DNA of 64,000 nt from Bacillota bacterium (GCA_023441055.1 JAEZQY010000059.1:124001-188000); one strand, 5' to 3'; shown: positions 41,890-51,344, counted from the stretch's first letter. Notes: a model not told the origin generated them from the sequence alone. A program made the numbers and translations.

Positions 41890-41918
41890 TTTACGGGCGG
41901 AATTGCGTCTATTAGAAT
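41890..41918 (+). promoter_or_regulatory. Promoter of the large SLH surface protein gene
   Basis: TTTACG (41890-41895), 17 nt, TAGAAT (41913-41918). The same -35 with the same spacing occurs before the S-layer gene (46295). It lies 28 bp before the start codon, so the leader is very short. Confidence 0.5.
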
Positions 41919-41945
41919 ACCATACATAAAAAGGAGAGATTTACC

Positions 41946-44900
41946 TTGAGAAATTTGGGGAAACGCCTATTCAGCGTGATCATGGCAGCCGCGTTGCTGG
42001 TTGCACTGTTCCCGCCTCTGGCGCAGGACGCCCATGCGGCGATCTCAATCGTGATCACGAAGCCGACAGCCTCGGCGACGAGTCAGTCGAATCCAATGAA
42101 CGTAACGTCCAAGCAGGTAGACATAGAGTTCCAGTTCACTGATATCTCAGACGCCCAGATGTCGAATCTTGCTTATAAGATTCAGAATATGACAACAGGC
42201 GCGTCACAGACAGTGGCTGATAACCCTGCACAGAAGATTGGGACAGGCCAGGGTGTGTTTCAGGGAATGGAGCTGATCGAAGGGGTCAACCGCATTGTGG
42301 TTCTCCTCGACACCGGCTCCAAGCCAGAATCGCTTCCGGTGTGGATCAATTACACAGCTGTTACATCCATCTCGAACCTCAAGATTGATGGACGCGCCTT
42401 CAGCAGCGGGATGATCGTGCCGAATACGAATACGATGTCCAGCGGCTTTGGCATGGTCTTCGTAGAGGGCTTCGCGCCGAATGCCTCGGAGGTTATGGGG
42501 TATTCCACGAAGACGCCGGCAGGTGACCGCAGTGACTTCTTGCTGCCACTGACAGGTCAATTCTCATTCAGCGCCGGCCACGATAACATGGCTGAGCTTA
42601 AGCTTCGTCCAGGCGATAATGATATGACCATTGTTGCTTCGAATCCATTTAAGACCTATAGAGCAGATCGTCAGTTTGTATACAATAACGGCGGTGCGTT
42701 CTTATATAATACTGTTGTGGATGCAGTATACAGCAATGTCACATTACCAGTAGATCCAGATGATACTTCAGTTGTAATTCCCACTCCATTATATAAACAG
42801 CCTACTTTCGTAGGATCTCAGTCAACCGGACCTTTCGGGGTTAATATGACTACTGACATTAAGATCAATCGCGATCTGCTTGGTTTCACCCATAATGGTT
42901 TTGAAATCCAGATTGATGGAAGCACGCCAATTCAAGGTACGATTGGCGCTATCGTTGGCAATACGGTCGAGCTGACAATTCCTTCGAATGCAACACCTAC
43001 TAGTACATATGTACTTGATGTTACACCGGGCGATTACTATTTAATTAAGAATGTGAGGATCGAGGGCCTTCTATTCAATCCGAATAGTTCGACGCAGACG
43101 ATGAACGTCACATTCGCACCAGTTGGGAGTCATAGTGTCCAGACACAAGAATTTATTTTCTACTTCTCTAATGCCCATCAGCCTTATGTAAATTCTGTTA
43201 AAATGGCGAATGGCCAGGAATTATACAGTGGTATTGAAATTTCGATTCTAACCTCTGCGTTCGATCTAGTTATTGATACGGTTAATTCCGTTGATCGGGT
43301 CAATGTGTACCTACCTAGTGACGGAACAGGAGCACCTGTTGCTACAACAACTAATCTGAATACTGATGGTGACTTCACACTGTCGCTGAATAAAGACTTG
43401 TTGCCAGAGGGGCAGAGCATCCTGCGCTTTGTGCCATCTACGAGCGGTGTAGAGAATCTGTTGGGTGCCAGGGAATTCTTGATTAACTATAACCCATCGC
43501 CATACGTCTACATCACCAATATTGTGAATGGTAATTCGTATAGCGAGAATGCAATTGAGCCCAAATTGATAAATAAGGACGGCGTAGCAGTAAATGGACC
43601 GGTCCTGCAGATCAAGCCGGTGAATATCCCATCCTCCCAGTTTGACGATATTCGTATACGCTGGAATGATCAGTATGACCGTATTAGATCAGTTGATGGT
43701 GCGGATTACTTACCAGGGCGCCCTACTTACGGAAGTGAAGGTTACACGATCAATGGTGATGTTGTTACTGATAGTAGCAATAACTTCGTTGAGTTCCGCT
43801 TCCAATTCGGTGATAACACGCATGAACGAAGGAAGGATTGGGAGTGGTCTGAGGGTCTGAATACACTGCAAATCGAAGTGTATGAGAAGGGCTCCTTGAA
43901 TGATGATGGAACCCCAGTCAACAATGCGACACCGATCACAACAATGAAGTATGAATTGTTCCATTTCACAGACGCATTGCCGAATGTGACTGTACTCGAC
44001 CTCACTCCTGAGCTGAAGAGCTCGAATGATTTTACAACGATTGACGGCGCGAGCTATCGTTATTATACGCAGCAATCCAGCATGTTATTTACTGCTTCAT
44101 TTGTCGAGACAAATTCTCTTGAAGTAAGAGTGAATACGCTGGATGTGAATGGCACCCCAATCCAGAAGATTGGCAGACTGAATTGGCAGAGCGGGGCTTT
44201 CGTCGAGGATGGCAATTATGATCTTGATGTGATCAGTACCGTATCCGGCATGTCGGGTGGCAAGGTGCCCTTGGATAACGGGAACGGTACCCTAGGATCA
44301 GTAGCAATAAATCTCTATGGCTCTGGGACGAACACAGTGGAGATTATAGCCACGAACAAGGCGGGTAACTTCTCTACACGTGTTCTGGAGATTGTGCGTG
44401 AGCCTGCAACCTTCATCATGCACTACCCTAGAATTGACCAGAATCCAGTAACCAAGGAATGGGTAGGGCGCGTGAACGGTAACTACACACGGGTATTTGT
44501 GGAAGCCGAAGGCGCGGATAAGATCATCTATGGTAAGAATCTTGAAGTATCCAAGACGACTACGCTTCCACTTAGCAACATGAATAAGGATGTCTACGTC
44601 TTCGAGGTTACAGGCCTTAAGAAGGGCAACAATAAGGTAGAATTCACTGTTGTTCGCGGTACGAGAAGCGACAAGATCCAAGTTACATTGGTGAATGCGG
44701 ACACAGCAGTACCAGGCGCAGAATTCAAGGAGAACATCTCCAAGTCCTCCATCAAGGCATTTAATAATCAACTGAATTTGAAATTCCCTAAGGGTACCGT
44801 CTTGATGCGTAATAATACGAGCGCGGCGGATCAGTATCTGTCACCGTCCAGAGATCTGCTGATGGCTATCGCCGACCCGGTTAGCGGACGCGTGAACAAG

Positions 44901-45992
44901 TATCTGCACCCGGCAGGCATGGAGCAGTCGATCTTCCCGCGCAACCCGCAATGGGAATCGAACTTCGTACGAATTCAGAATATCAATCCGAGATTCCGCA
45001 AGGTCAGTCCGCTATTCTGGATTGACGGCGGGTACATCCCGTTATCAGGTGATCCATCGCAACAGGACGTATTATATGGTAGCGGGATCTATCCGTACGA
45101 GATGAACAAGGAATACTATCTGCGTAATTCATTGAATGTGAATGATCAATTTATCCCGTCACAAGCGGGTGAGCTTACGCTGTCGTACGATCCGAACATG
45201 GTAACCTCAAGCTGGCGCTATGTCACGGTATTCCATTACGGATACAATGAGAACTACATGGGTTTCAAGCAATTCGAATGGAAGAACCTCGGCGGTAAGG
45301 TGAATCCGAAGAATAACACGATCACCGTACCGATGCAGGAGTTCGGCTACTACGTAGTCATGTACATGGATCAATCTTATGATGATATAATTGGTCACCC
45401 TTGGGCGCGTAATTACCTGGACACGCTGTTCGCCAAAGGTATTATGAATAACAAGGATTCCGTTCGATTCGAGACGAATGAACCGATTACACGAGGAGAA
45501 TTCTTATCCTTGCTTGTGAAGGCGCTGGATATGCCGCTTAATTATGAAGGAACAGGCACATTCTCAGATGTTACGAGAGCGAATCCGCTGTCCTTCGGTT
45601 TATACGAGTACAAGTACATCGAGACAGCTGCCAGAGCGGGGATCGCAAGAGGAACACTGCAGCGCAGATTCCTGCCGAGCAATACAATATCTCGGGAAGA
45701 TGCGGCCGCCCTGCTGGCAAGAGCGATGGAGCTCAATACCACAGGTGCTGAGTCGAGAGTGATGGCTTCATTGAATAAGTCATTCACGGATGCTAGCAGA
45801 ATTGAGAATTATGCAGCTGCTTCCGTCGAGGCAGTTGTAAGAGCGAAGCTGATGGAGGGCAAGCAGAACGTCACAGACGTAGGGAACAAGCCAACCTATT
45901 ACTTCGATCCGAAGGCGAATATGACACGTGCAGAAGCTTCAGTGATCATCATGAAGATGCTGCTCCAGAAGAAGACCATTCCATCATTGTAA
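41946..45992 (+). CDS. Large secreted surface protein with C-terminal SLH domains
   Basis: A 1348-residue exported protein. The signal peptide (MRNLGKRLFSVIMAAALLVA, cut after DAHA near residue 31) is followed by ~1100 residues of beta-rich, Thr/Asn-rich sequence with repeating Ig-like strand patterns (for example EGVNRIVVLLDTG, EGQSILRFVPSTSG, KKGNNKVEFTVVRG) that look like repeated modules. From about residue 1150 three SLH motifs follow (NYLDTLFAKGIMNN with ITRGEFL, AARAGIARG with ISREDAA, and MTRAEASVIIMKML). It should be anchored to the pyruvylated wall polymer. TTG 41946 (TTG AGA AAT) is the start behind AAGGAGAG. Function beyond surface display is unknown. Confidence 0.88.
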   Translation: MRNLGKRLFSVIMAAALLVALFPPLAQDAHAAISIVITKPTASATSQSNPMNVTSKQVDIEFQFTDISDAQMSNLAYKIQNMTTGASQTVADNPAQKIGTGQGVFQGMELIEGVNRIVVLLDTGSKPESLPVWINYTAVTSISNLKIDGRAFSSGMIVPNTNTMSSGFGMVFVEGFAPNASEVMGYSTKTPAGDRSDFLLPLTGQFSFSAGHDNMAELKLRPGDNDMTIVASNPFKTYRADRQFVYNNGGAFLYNTVVDAVYSNVTLPVDPDDTSVVIPTPLYKQPTFVGSQSTGPFGVNMTTDIKINRDLLGFTHNGFEIQIDGSTPIQGTIGAIVGNTVELTIPSNATPTSTYVLDVTPGDYYLIKNVRIEGLLFNPNSSTQTMNVTFAPVGSHSVQTQEFIFYFSNAHQPYVNSVKMANGQELYSGIEISILTSAFDLVIDTVNSVDRVNVYLPSDGTGAPVATTTNLNTDGDFTLSLNKDLLPEGQSILRFVPSTSGVENLLGAREFLINYNPSPYVYITNIVNGNSYSENAIEPKLINKDGVAVNGPVLQIKPVNIPSSQFDDIRIRWNDQYDRIRSVDGADYLPGRPTYGSEGYTINGDVVTDSSNNFVEFRFQFGDNTHERRKDWEWSEGLNTLQIEVYEKGSLNDDGTPVNNATPITTMKYELFHFTDALPNVTVLDLTPELKSSNDFTTIDGASYRYYTQQSSMLFTASFVETNSLEVRVNTLDVNGTPIQKIGRLNWQSGAFVEDGNYDLDVISTVSGMSGGKVPLDNGNGTLGSVAINLYGSGTNTVEIIATNKAGNFSTRVLEIVREPATFIMHYPRIDQNPVTKEWVGRVNGNYTRVFVEAEGADKIIYGKNLEVSKTTTLPLSNMNKDVYVFEVTGLKKGNNKVEFTVVRGTRSDKIQVTLVNADTAVPGAEFKENISKSSIKAFNNQLNLKFPKGTVLMRNNTSAADQYLSPSRDLLMAIADPVSGRVNKYLHPAGMEQSIFPRNPQWESNFVRIQNINPRFRKVSPLFWIDGGYIPLSGDPSQQDVLYGSGIYPYEMNKEYYLRNSLNVNDQFIPSQAGELTLSYDPNMVTSSWRYVTVFHYGYNENYMGFKQFEWKNLGGKVNPKNNTITVPMQEFGYYVVMYMDQSYDDIIGHPWARNYLDTLFAKGIMNNKDSVRFETNEPITRGEFLSLLVKALDMPLNYEGTGTFSDVTRANPLSFGLYEYKYIETAARAGIARGTLQRRFLPSNTISREDAAALLARAMELNTTGAESRVMASLNKSFTDASRIENYAAASVEAVVRAKLMEGKQNVTDVGNKPTYYFDPKANMTRAEASVIIMKMLLQKKTIPSL

Positions 45993-46014
45993 TAAGGACT
46001 GTCTAAGCTTATAC

Positions 46015-46046
46015 TCGGGGTAATCGACCTTCGTCGATTGCCCCGA
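46015..46046. terminator. Hairpin after the SLH surface protein gene
   Basis: A 13-bp stem (46015-46027 with 46034-46046, one G-T pair) and 6-nt loop, 23 bp after the stop. No U-run follows on either strand, so termination may be partial and some read-through toward the S-layer gene is possible. Confidence 0.6.
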
Positions 46047-46077
46047 ATACATCCTGTGTCATGGTAATGTTTCACCA

Positions 46078-46107
46078 ATGACATTCTGGTGGACGATCAT
46101 GTATACT
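46078..46107 (+). promoter_or_regulatory. Upstream promoter P1 of the S-layer gene
   Basis: ATGACA (46078-46083), 18 nt, TATACT (46102-46107): five of six consensus bases in each hexamer. Transcripts from here would carry a leader of roughly 400 nt before the ATG at 46522. Confidence 0.5.
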
Positions 46108-46294
46108 AATCTTCGTAGCCAACCTGATAGACGAAGTGCTATACGAACAAGCAATACGAGAATAAGAGAAAAAGTTTCTTCGATGAATGCGCAACTTTTT
46201 CTGAATCCCAGCGTTTAATATGATGTGAATCAACAATTGGGCAAGAAACCGCACGATTAGCGGCCAGAATGGAACATATTCACAAAAATTTGTC

Positions 46295-46323
46295 TTTACG
46301 GTACCGGAAGCCCATTGTATAAT
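46295..46323 (+). promoter_or_regulatory. Downstream promoter P2 of the S-layer gene
   Basis: TTTACG (46295-46300), 17 nt, TATAAT (46318-46323). The -10 is perfect. The start of transcription near 46330 gives a ~190-nt leader containing two ribosome-binding sites. The rest of the 529-bp gap (46108-46290) shows only a weak 8-bp inverted repeat, AAAAAGTT/AACTTTTT. Confidence 0.65.
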
Positions 46324-46521
46324 GTTAAGTGGTAGTCATGTCTCTATTTTTCTTTGTCTTCGTTTACTAGTTTCTGTTTCGCAACTCGCGATACAGAGAA
46401 TCACAATAAGAATTTTGCTCAACTCTGGGAAGGGGGTGAATCGGCTATGAGGGAAACGAGCTTATATCTTTCTAAACAAAACTCTCAACAACCGAAATAT
46501 CAAGGAGGAGACAAAAAGGTT

Positions 46522-49320
46522 ATGAAGAAAAGTTTATCTTTACTTCTGGCTGTTGCAATGGTGTTCTCGATGTTCGCATCCGCGGCACTTGCAGCTGACG
46601 CAGATCTTACAGCACAACAAAAGTTTGACGCATTGAAGGAAGCAGGTATCTTCGCAGGTTATGAAGATGGTACTGCCGGTCTTGACAAGGAAATGACTCG
46701 TGCACAATTCGCACGCGTTGCTGGTCTGGTTGCTGGTCTGGATGTTGACGCAACAGTAACAGCTAGCTCATTCGTAGACGTACCTGTTACTCACTGGGCA
46801 GTAGAAGAAATTGAAGCTGCAGTAGCAGCTGGTCTACTGGTTGGTAAGGGCGATGACAAGTACGATCCACAAGGTAACGTTACTGTTCAACAATTGGCAG
46901 TAGTTGTTGCTAAGCTGTTGGGTCTGACTGAAGTAGAAGACGCTGAAGTTGAAGGCGCTGCTGACTGGGCTGCTGGATCCGTCCAAGCAATCATTAATGC
47001 TGGAATCGCATTCCCAACTAACTACGCTGACAACGCTACTCGCGGTCAACTGGTTGAAGTAACTTACACTGTAGCTGGTAATAACGCACCTGTAGGTACT
47101 GCTTTCACAGCTGCTGCTACTAGCGCTAAGAAGATCACTGTTACTTTCAATGGTGCAGTTGATGACTCTAAGGTGAAGGTTACTCTGTGGAACGGAACTA
47201 ACCAAGTAAATACTAAGTCCACGACTTTTGCTGAAGACAAGAAGTCTGTTGTTCTTGAATTTGCTAACAATCTGCCTGAAGCTGAATACACAGTAAAGGT
47301 TGAAGGCCTCTCTGAAGAAGCTCAAACTCAAACTGTTAAGGTTGAAGCGGAAAAAGTAGCAAGCATTAAGTTCAACTCTGACAAGGCGGCGCTGGTTCGT
47401 GGCGACGACACTAAGATCACTACTGGTTATACAGTATTGAATCAATATGGTGATACGATCAACGATACAGCATTATCTCCTACAGCAGGTAAGGGTACAG
47501 CATCTGCAGCAAGTGGTACGCTGACAGTTGACGCTGACTCGAACTTTGTATTAGGTGAAAAGGTAACAGTTAGTTTGGTGCACGCAAGTGGTACATTCGC
47601 TACCGCTGTTCTGGAAGTTGGATCAGTTGCACAAGTAGCGACGGTAGACATCGTAAAGCTACGTCAAGCTGATAACAAAGAGCTTGTAGAAGGAAGTACT
47701 GAAACTTTCCAATTAGTATTAGACCTGAAGGATCAATATGGAAACTCAGTGACAGATGACACTTATTTGGATGGTGCATCTTCTGATCTGATCGTATCCG
47801 TATCCAATCAATCTGCAGCATCAGTTAAGGCTTACGATGCGGCTAATAGCCACGCTAACTTCGATACACCAACTATTGATGGAACTAAGACAGTAGTTCT
47901 TGAACTTGCACAGTTCAACAATGGAACAGACACTAAGTTCCGTGCAGGTACATCTACAATTACGATCCTATCCAAGACTACTGGAGCAAAGGACAGCTTC
48001 GATGTAGTAGTAAAGGCATCCGTACATGTAGATTCATTAACACTATCAGCACCATCGAGTGCGCCAGCAAATTCCACAGTGAACATTCCGTTTACTGCTG
48101 TTGACCAATTTGGGGACGTAATTGTTCATCCTACGGATGGTCAAGTAACTTCATTGAGCATCAGCACTGGTGGTACGGTTAAGTTCGAAAAGGACATTGC
48201 TAAGAATGTGACTAACCTGAAGGCGACACTTGGCGCGAAAGGTACTGCAATTGTAACTATTATTACAAAAACTAACAAAGTTGCGCAATTAACTATCAAT
48301 GTAACTGATGGTAAAGTTCCTACTGTCATCACAGCAACGAAGAATTTTGATACTTCTCTTCTTAAGGATGGCGGTAAGTCAGTAATTAACAAGGATAGAA
48401 TCGTTGTTAAGGATCAGTATGGCAACGATGCATCCTTAACATGGGGATCAGCCCCAGGCGAGTATCGCGTTAAGGTTGAAAGCTCTGACACAAGTAAGGT
48501 TAGCTTAACCAAGACGCACGTAGATGATAATTACGTTGATAACGATGATACAGTAACATTGAATGCAGTTGCTAAGGGGTCTTCTACGATCACTCTGACG
48601 CTGCAAAAGAATGATGCAGGAACTTGGAAGGATGTATCGAACAGCTCTTACAGCTTCAATTCCAAGGTTGTAGCTAAGGATGAAATTGAATCCTATAGCG
48701 CAACAGTGTCCGGCACTGTATACACGACTGCAACTGCTGCCTACAACAAGGAACTCGTAGTTAAGGGTAATCTTGCTGACGGTTCAACAGTAACAGTACC
48801 ATACAACAGTGGTGGCAACTACAGCGTAACAATTACTACTGCTGGTGTATCACTAGTTATCGATGGTGATGCGACTAAGATTAACGCTGCTACCTATGCA
48901 GGATTTGGTGATGAAAGTACTAAGGAAATCACTGTTCTTGCGATCGTAGAAGGTACTAGCACTGAAACTATCCCAGTTAAGGTTAGCGTGTCGAAGTCAG
49001 CTCCAGCTGCTACTACACTGTCTCTGAAGGATAGTGGTGGTAACGGAACTAAGGTTTCGGATGGCTTTGTCAAGATTGATGATACTAACGTTACTGGAAT
49101 TGCAGATGTGAGAACACTTGCTAGAGGGATTGTGAAGGTTGTTGACCAATATGGTCAAGAGCTGACTCATGATGCTAGCCTGACTCCTGATGCAAATATC
49201 ATCGTGACTAATATTTCTAACGGTCATGCAGTAAACGCACTTGTTGAAGAAGATACTTTCACTGTTACTCTAATCACAGGTAACGGTAAGGATATTTCAT
49301 TCAAGGTAATCGTTGAGTAA
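46522..49320 (+). CDS. S-layer protein with N-terminal SLH domains
   Basis: A 932-residue exported protein, probably the main S-layer subunit. Signal peptide MKKSLSLLLAVAMVFSMFAS is cut after ALA near residue 24. Three SLH-like modules follow (residues ~28-190: FDALKEAGIFAGYEDG with MTRAQFARVAGL; FVDVPVTHWAVEEIEAAVAAG; a third ending ATRGQLVEVTY), then ~740 residues of beta-rich repeats including several KDQYGN-type Big-like modules. Lysine and codon choice differ from neighbours (many GCT, GTT, CTG codons), as in highly expressed genes. ATG 46522 follows CAAGGAGGAG; a second in-frame ATG at 46447 has its own site GGGAAGGGGGTGA. A terminator and group II intron follow directly. Confidence 0.9.
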   Translation: MKKSLSLLLAVAMVFSMFASAALAADADLTAQQKFDALKEAGIFAGYEDGTAGLDKEMTRAQFARVAGLVAGLDVDATVTASSFVDVPVTHWAVEEIEAAVAAGLLVGKGDDKYDPQGNVTVQQLAVVVAKLLGLTEVEDAEVEGAADWAAGSVQAIINAGIAFPTNYADNATRGQLVEVTYTVAGNNAPVGTAFTAAATSAKKITVTFNGAVDDSKVKVTLWNGTNQVNTKSTTFAEDKKSVVLEFANNLPEAEYTVKVEGLSEEAQTQTVKVEAEKVASIKFNSDKAALVRGDDTKITTGYTVLNQYGDTINDTALSPTAGKGTASAASGTLTVDADSNFVLGEKVTVSLVHASGTFATAVLEVGSVAQVATVDIVKLRQADNKELVEGSTETFQLVLDLKDQYGNSVTDDTYLDGASSDLIVSVSNQSAASVKAYDAANSHANFDTPTIDGTKTVVLELAQFNNGTDTKFRAGTSTITILSKTTGAKDSFDVVVKASVHVDSLTLSAPSSAPANSTVNIPFTAVDQFGDVIVHPTDGQVTSLSISTGGTVKFEKDIAKNVTNLKATLGAKGTAIVTIITKTNKVAQLTINVTDGKVPTVITATKNFDTSLLKDGGKSVINKDRIVVKDQYGNDASLTWGSAPGEYRVKVESSDTSKVSLTKTHVDDNYVDNDDTVTLNAVAKGSSTITLTLQKNDAGTWKDVSNSSYSFNSKVVAKDEIESYSATVSGTVYTTATAAYNKELVVKGNLADGSTVTVPYNSGGNYSVTITTAGVSLVIDGDATKINAATYAGFGDESTKEITVLAIVEGTSTETIPVKVSVSKSAPAATTLSLKDSGGNGTKVSDGFVKIDDTNVTGIADVRTLARGIVKVVDQYGQELTHDASLTPDANIIVTNISNGHAVNALVEEDTFTVTLITGNGKDISFKVIVE

Positions 49321-49336
49321 TTAAAAATTCAAGCAA

Positions 49337-49369
49337 GGGGCCGACCAATAAAATGGTCGGCTCCTTTTT
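49337..49369 (+). terminator. Intrinsic terminator of the S-layer gene
   Basis: GGGGCCGACCA (49337-49347) pairs with TGGTCGGCTCC (49354-49364), one G-T pair, 6-nt loop, then TTTTT. The group II intron begins 3 nt after the T-run. Confidence 0.97.
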
Positions 49370-49775
49370 ATTGTGCGCCACGCATGGCGCGTAACTAGGC
49401 GGTGAAAGTCCGCTATGGGGGCTGGCAGTTGCCAACCATTAGCCAAGAGCAAGGGTGTCCATCGTGAGGTGGAATCTTAAGGAAGCTGGAGGCAAAGTCT
49501 CGACCCGAGGAACACGAATCGCATCAGGCATCTAAAGTGGGATGAGTCTGCAATACAAGACAAAATCCAATAAACTGCACGGACACAAGGATGTAAATGC
49601 GGCGGGTACATGGGATGAAAGTTACGTGTCTTACCGTGGGAGGTCTCACGGACGCATGAAGCGCATTTGCAACATGCGGTTGAAACAAGATTTATTGTGA
49701 GAAGTCAGCAGATACCATAGTAGTAACGCCGAGGGCGGCGTTATGAAGGGTTGAACCTAAGGAGGTGTTCAGTCA

Positions 49776-51194
49776 ATGAACGTTACCAAAGTCGGGACAA
49801 AAGAAAGCAGAATACCTTGCTGTGGCAAGGGCTACCCGCAAAGAGATAGTGCGGAACATGAAGGGTATGCGGGAGCGCTTACCGACAAGCGGATAACTGA
49901 AAACAACAACACCAACGCCAACAGTCGAGAGGGCAAGCTTTTAGAGAGAATCTTGAGCCGAGAAAATCTTAACCATGCGTACAAGCAGGTTAAGAGGAAC
50001 AAAGGCGCACACGGAGTCGATGGGATGGAGGTGGAGCATCTTCTACAATATCTCAAAGATAACGGGGATGAACTCGTAAAGCTTGTTCTGGATGGAAAAT
50101 ACCGTCCAAATCCAGTCCGTAGGGTGGAAATACCCAAGGACAATGGGAAGATGCGTACGCTAGGAATCCCAACAGCAGTGGATAGAATGTTGCAACAAGC
50201 GATCACGCAAGTGCTATCACCCATCTTCGAATCGCAATTTTCTGAAACAAGCTACGGCTTCAGACCCAAGAGAAGCGCTCACAATGCACTGAGAAAGTGT
50301 AAGGAATATGCAAACCAAGGATATACCTATGTCGTAGACATGGACTTGGAGAAATTCTTCGATACGGTTAACCAATCGAAGATGATCGAACTGCTGTCTA
50401 GAACGATCAAAGACGGTAGAGTTGTATCCCTCATACATAAGTACCTAGTTGCAGGAGCAATGAACAAGGGGAAGTTCGAAGAAACAGAGCTCGGTCTTGT
50501 TCAGGGCGGAAATATCAGCCCCCTGTGCAGCAATATCATGCTAAATGAACTCGATCAAGAGCTGGAACGCAGAGGAATCAGGTTTGTCAGGTACGCTGAC
50601 GACATGCTTCTATTTGCAAAGACAAAACGATCGGCAGAGCGGATGCTAAAGCACATTCTACCTTTCATTGAAGGGAAACTTCGGCTAAAGGTGAACAGAG
50701 AGAAAACAGTGGTTGCCTACATCGGTAAGATTAAGTTCCTAGGATACGGATTCTATCCAACCAAAGATGGAATCAAACTACGTGTCCACGCAAAGAGCAT
50801 CAGCAAAATGAAGGCAAGAGTAAAAGAGCTCACCACAAGAAGCAATGGGCTCGGATACGAACTGTTGAAATTAAAGCTGAAACAATTCATCGTGGGTTGG
50901 ACCAACTACTTCAAACTCGCAGATATGAAGAGTCGGCTCAAGGGAATGGATGAGTGGCTGAGACGAAGGATACGAATGTATATCTGGAAGCGCTGGAAAC
51001 GAATTCGTACCAGATATGCAATGCTTCGTAAATTTGGACATAGCCATAACACTGCTTTCATGTTTGCGTGCACAAGAAAAGGCTATTGGCGTATCGCCAA
51101 AAGCCCTATCCTCAGCACAACTGTAACCGATGCTCGCCTTAGGCAAGCTGGCTACACTTTCTTCATGGATTACTTCAAAACTGTACAGGGGTAA
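49776..51194 (+). CDS. ltrA: Group II intron reverse transcriptase/maturase
   Basis: A 472-residue protein that assists splicing of its own intron and reverse-transcribes it during retrohoming. RT blocks are visible in order: RRVEIPKDNGKMRTLGIPTA, SYGFRPKRSAHNAL, YVVDMDLEKFFDTVNQ, LGLVQGGNISPLCSNIML and the catalytic FVRYADDMLLFAK (Tyr273, Asp275, Asp276). The maturase/thumb region follows with KQFIVGWTNYFKLAD and the basic RRRIRMYIWKRWKRIRTR. There is no C-terminal HNH cysteine/histidine endonuclease, as in class IIC. ATG 49776 follows TAAGGAGGTG. The frame is intact. Confidence 0.95.
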   Translation: MNVTKVGTKESRIPCCGKGYPQRDSAEHEGYAGALTDKRITENNNTNANSREGKLLERILSRENLNHAYKQVKRNKGAHGVDGMEVEHLLQYLKDNGDELVKLVLDGKYRPNPVRRVEIPKDNGKMRTLGIPTAVDRMLQQAITQVLSPIFESQFSETSYGFRPKRSAHNALRKCKEYANQGYTYVVDMDLEKFFDTVNQSKMIELLSRTIKDGRVVSLIHKYLVAGAMNKGKFEETELGLVQGGNISPLCSNIMLNELDQELERRGIRFVRYADDMLLFAKTKRSAERMLKHILPFIEGKLRLKVNREKTVVAYIGKIKFLGYGFYPTKDGIKLRVHAKSISKMKARVKELTTRSNGLGYELLKLKLKQFIVGWTNYFKLADMKSRLKGMDEWLRRRIRMYIWKRWKRIRTRYAMLRKFGHSHNTAFMFACTRKGYWRIAKSPILSTTVTDARLRQAGYTFFMDYFKTVQG

Positions 51195-51202
51195 ACTTAG
51201 GA

Positions 51203-51271
51203 ACCGCCGTATACCGAACGGTACGTACGGTGGTGTGAGAGGTCGGCTGATTAATAATAATCAGCCTCCTA
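51203..51271 (+). ncRNA. Group II intron domains V and VI
   Basis: Domain V folds ACCGCCGTA with TACGGTGGT around an upper stem TACC/GGTA and GAAC loop. The triad is CGC at 51205-51207. Domain VI is formed by GGCTGATTA (51245-51253) and TAATCAGCC (51258-51266), with the likely branch A at 51271. These are the catalytic and branch-point parts of the ribozyme. Confidence 0.85.
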
Positions 51272-51290
51272 CTCGATGAATTAAGGAACT

Positions 51291-51320
51291 TTTACACTAT
51301 GATCAACGTCTAACTATATA
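51291..51320 (+). promoter_or_regulatory. Promoter of the exported protein gene, directly behind the intron
   Basis: TTTACA (51291-51296), 18 nt, TATATA (51315-51320), beginning 14 bp after the intron end. It makes the downstream gene independent of S-layer read-through. Confidence 0.45.
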
Positions 51321-51344
51321 TACATAATCACAGGAGGTATAATC

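Larger units (their letters stand above)
49373..51277 (+). mobile_element. Group II intron, probably class IIC, with its maturase gene
   Basis: The 5' end GTGCGCC (49373) matches the conserved GUGYG start. Domain V lies at 51203-51234 and domain VI at about 51239-51271, with an A at 51271 seven nucleotides from the proposed 3' end ACTCGAT (51277), the normal branch-point position. The catalytic triad position in domain V reads CGC, the IIC form, not AGC. The insertion point is right behind a transcription terminator, the characteristic IIC target, and the encoded reverse transcriptase lacks an endonuclease domain. AATAAA at 49569-49574 could be EBS1 pairing with TTTATT of the 5' exon. Length about 1.9 kb; the element looks complete. 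Confidence 0.88.

Noticed and set aside
46354..46446. N-terminal extension of the S-layer protein from 46354
   Set aside because: That start has no ribosome-binding site, lies close to the P2 start of transcription, and adds an implausible leader; starts at 46447 and 46522 are better supported.
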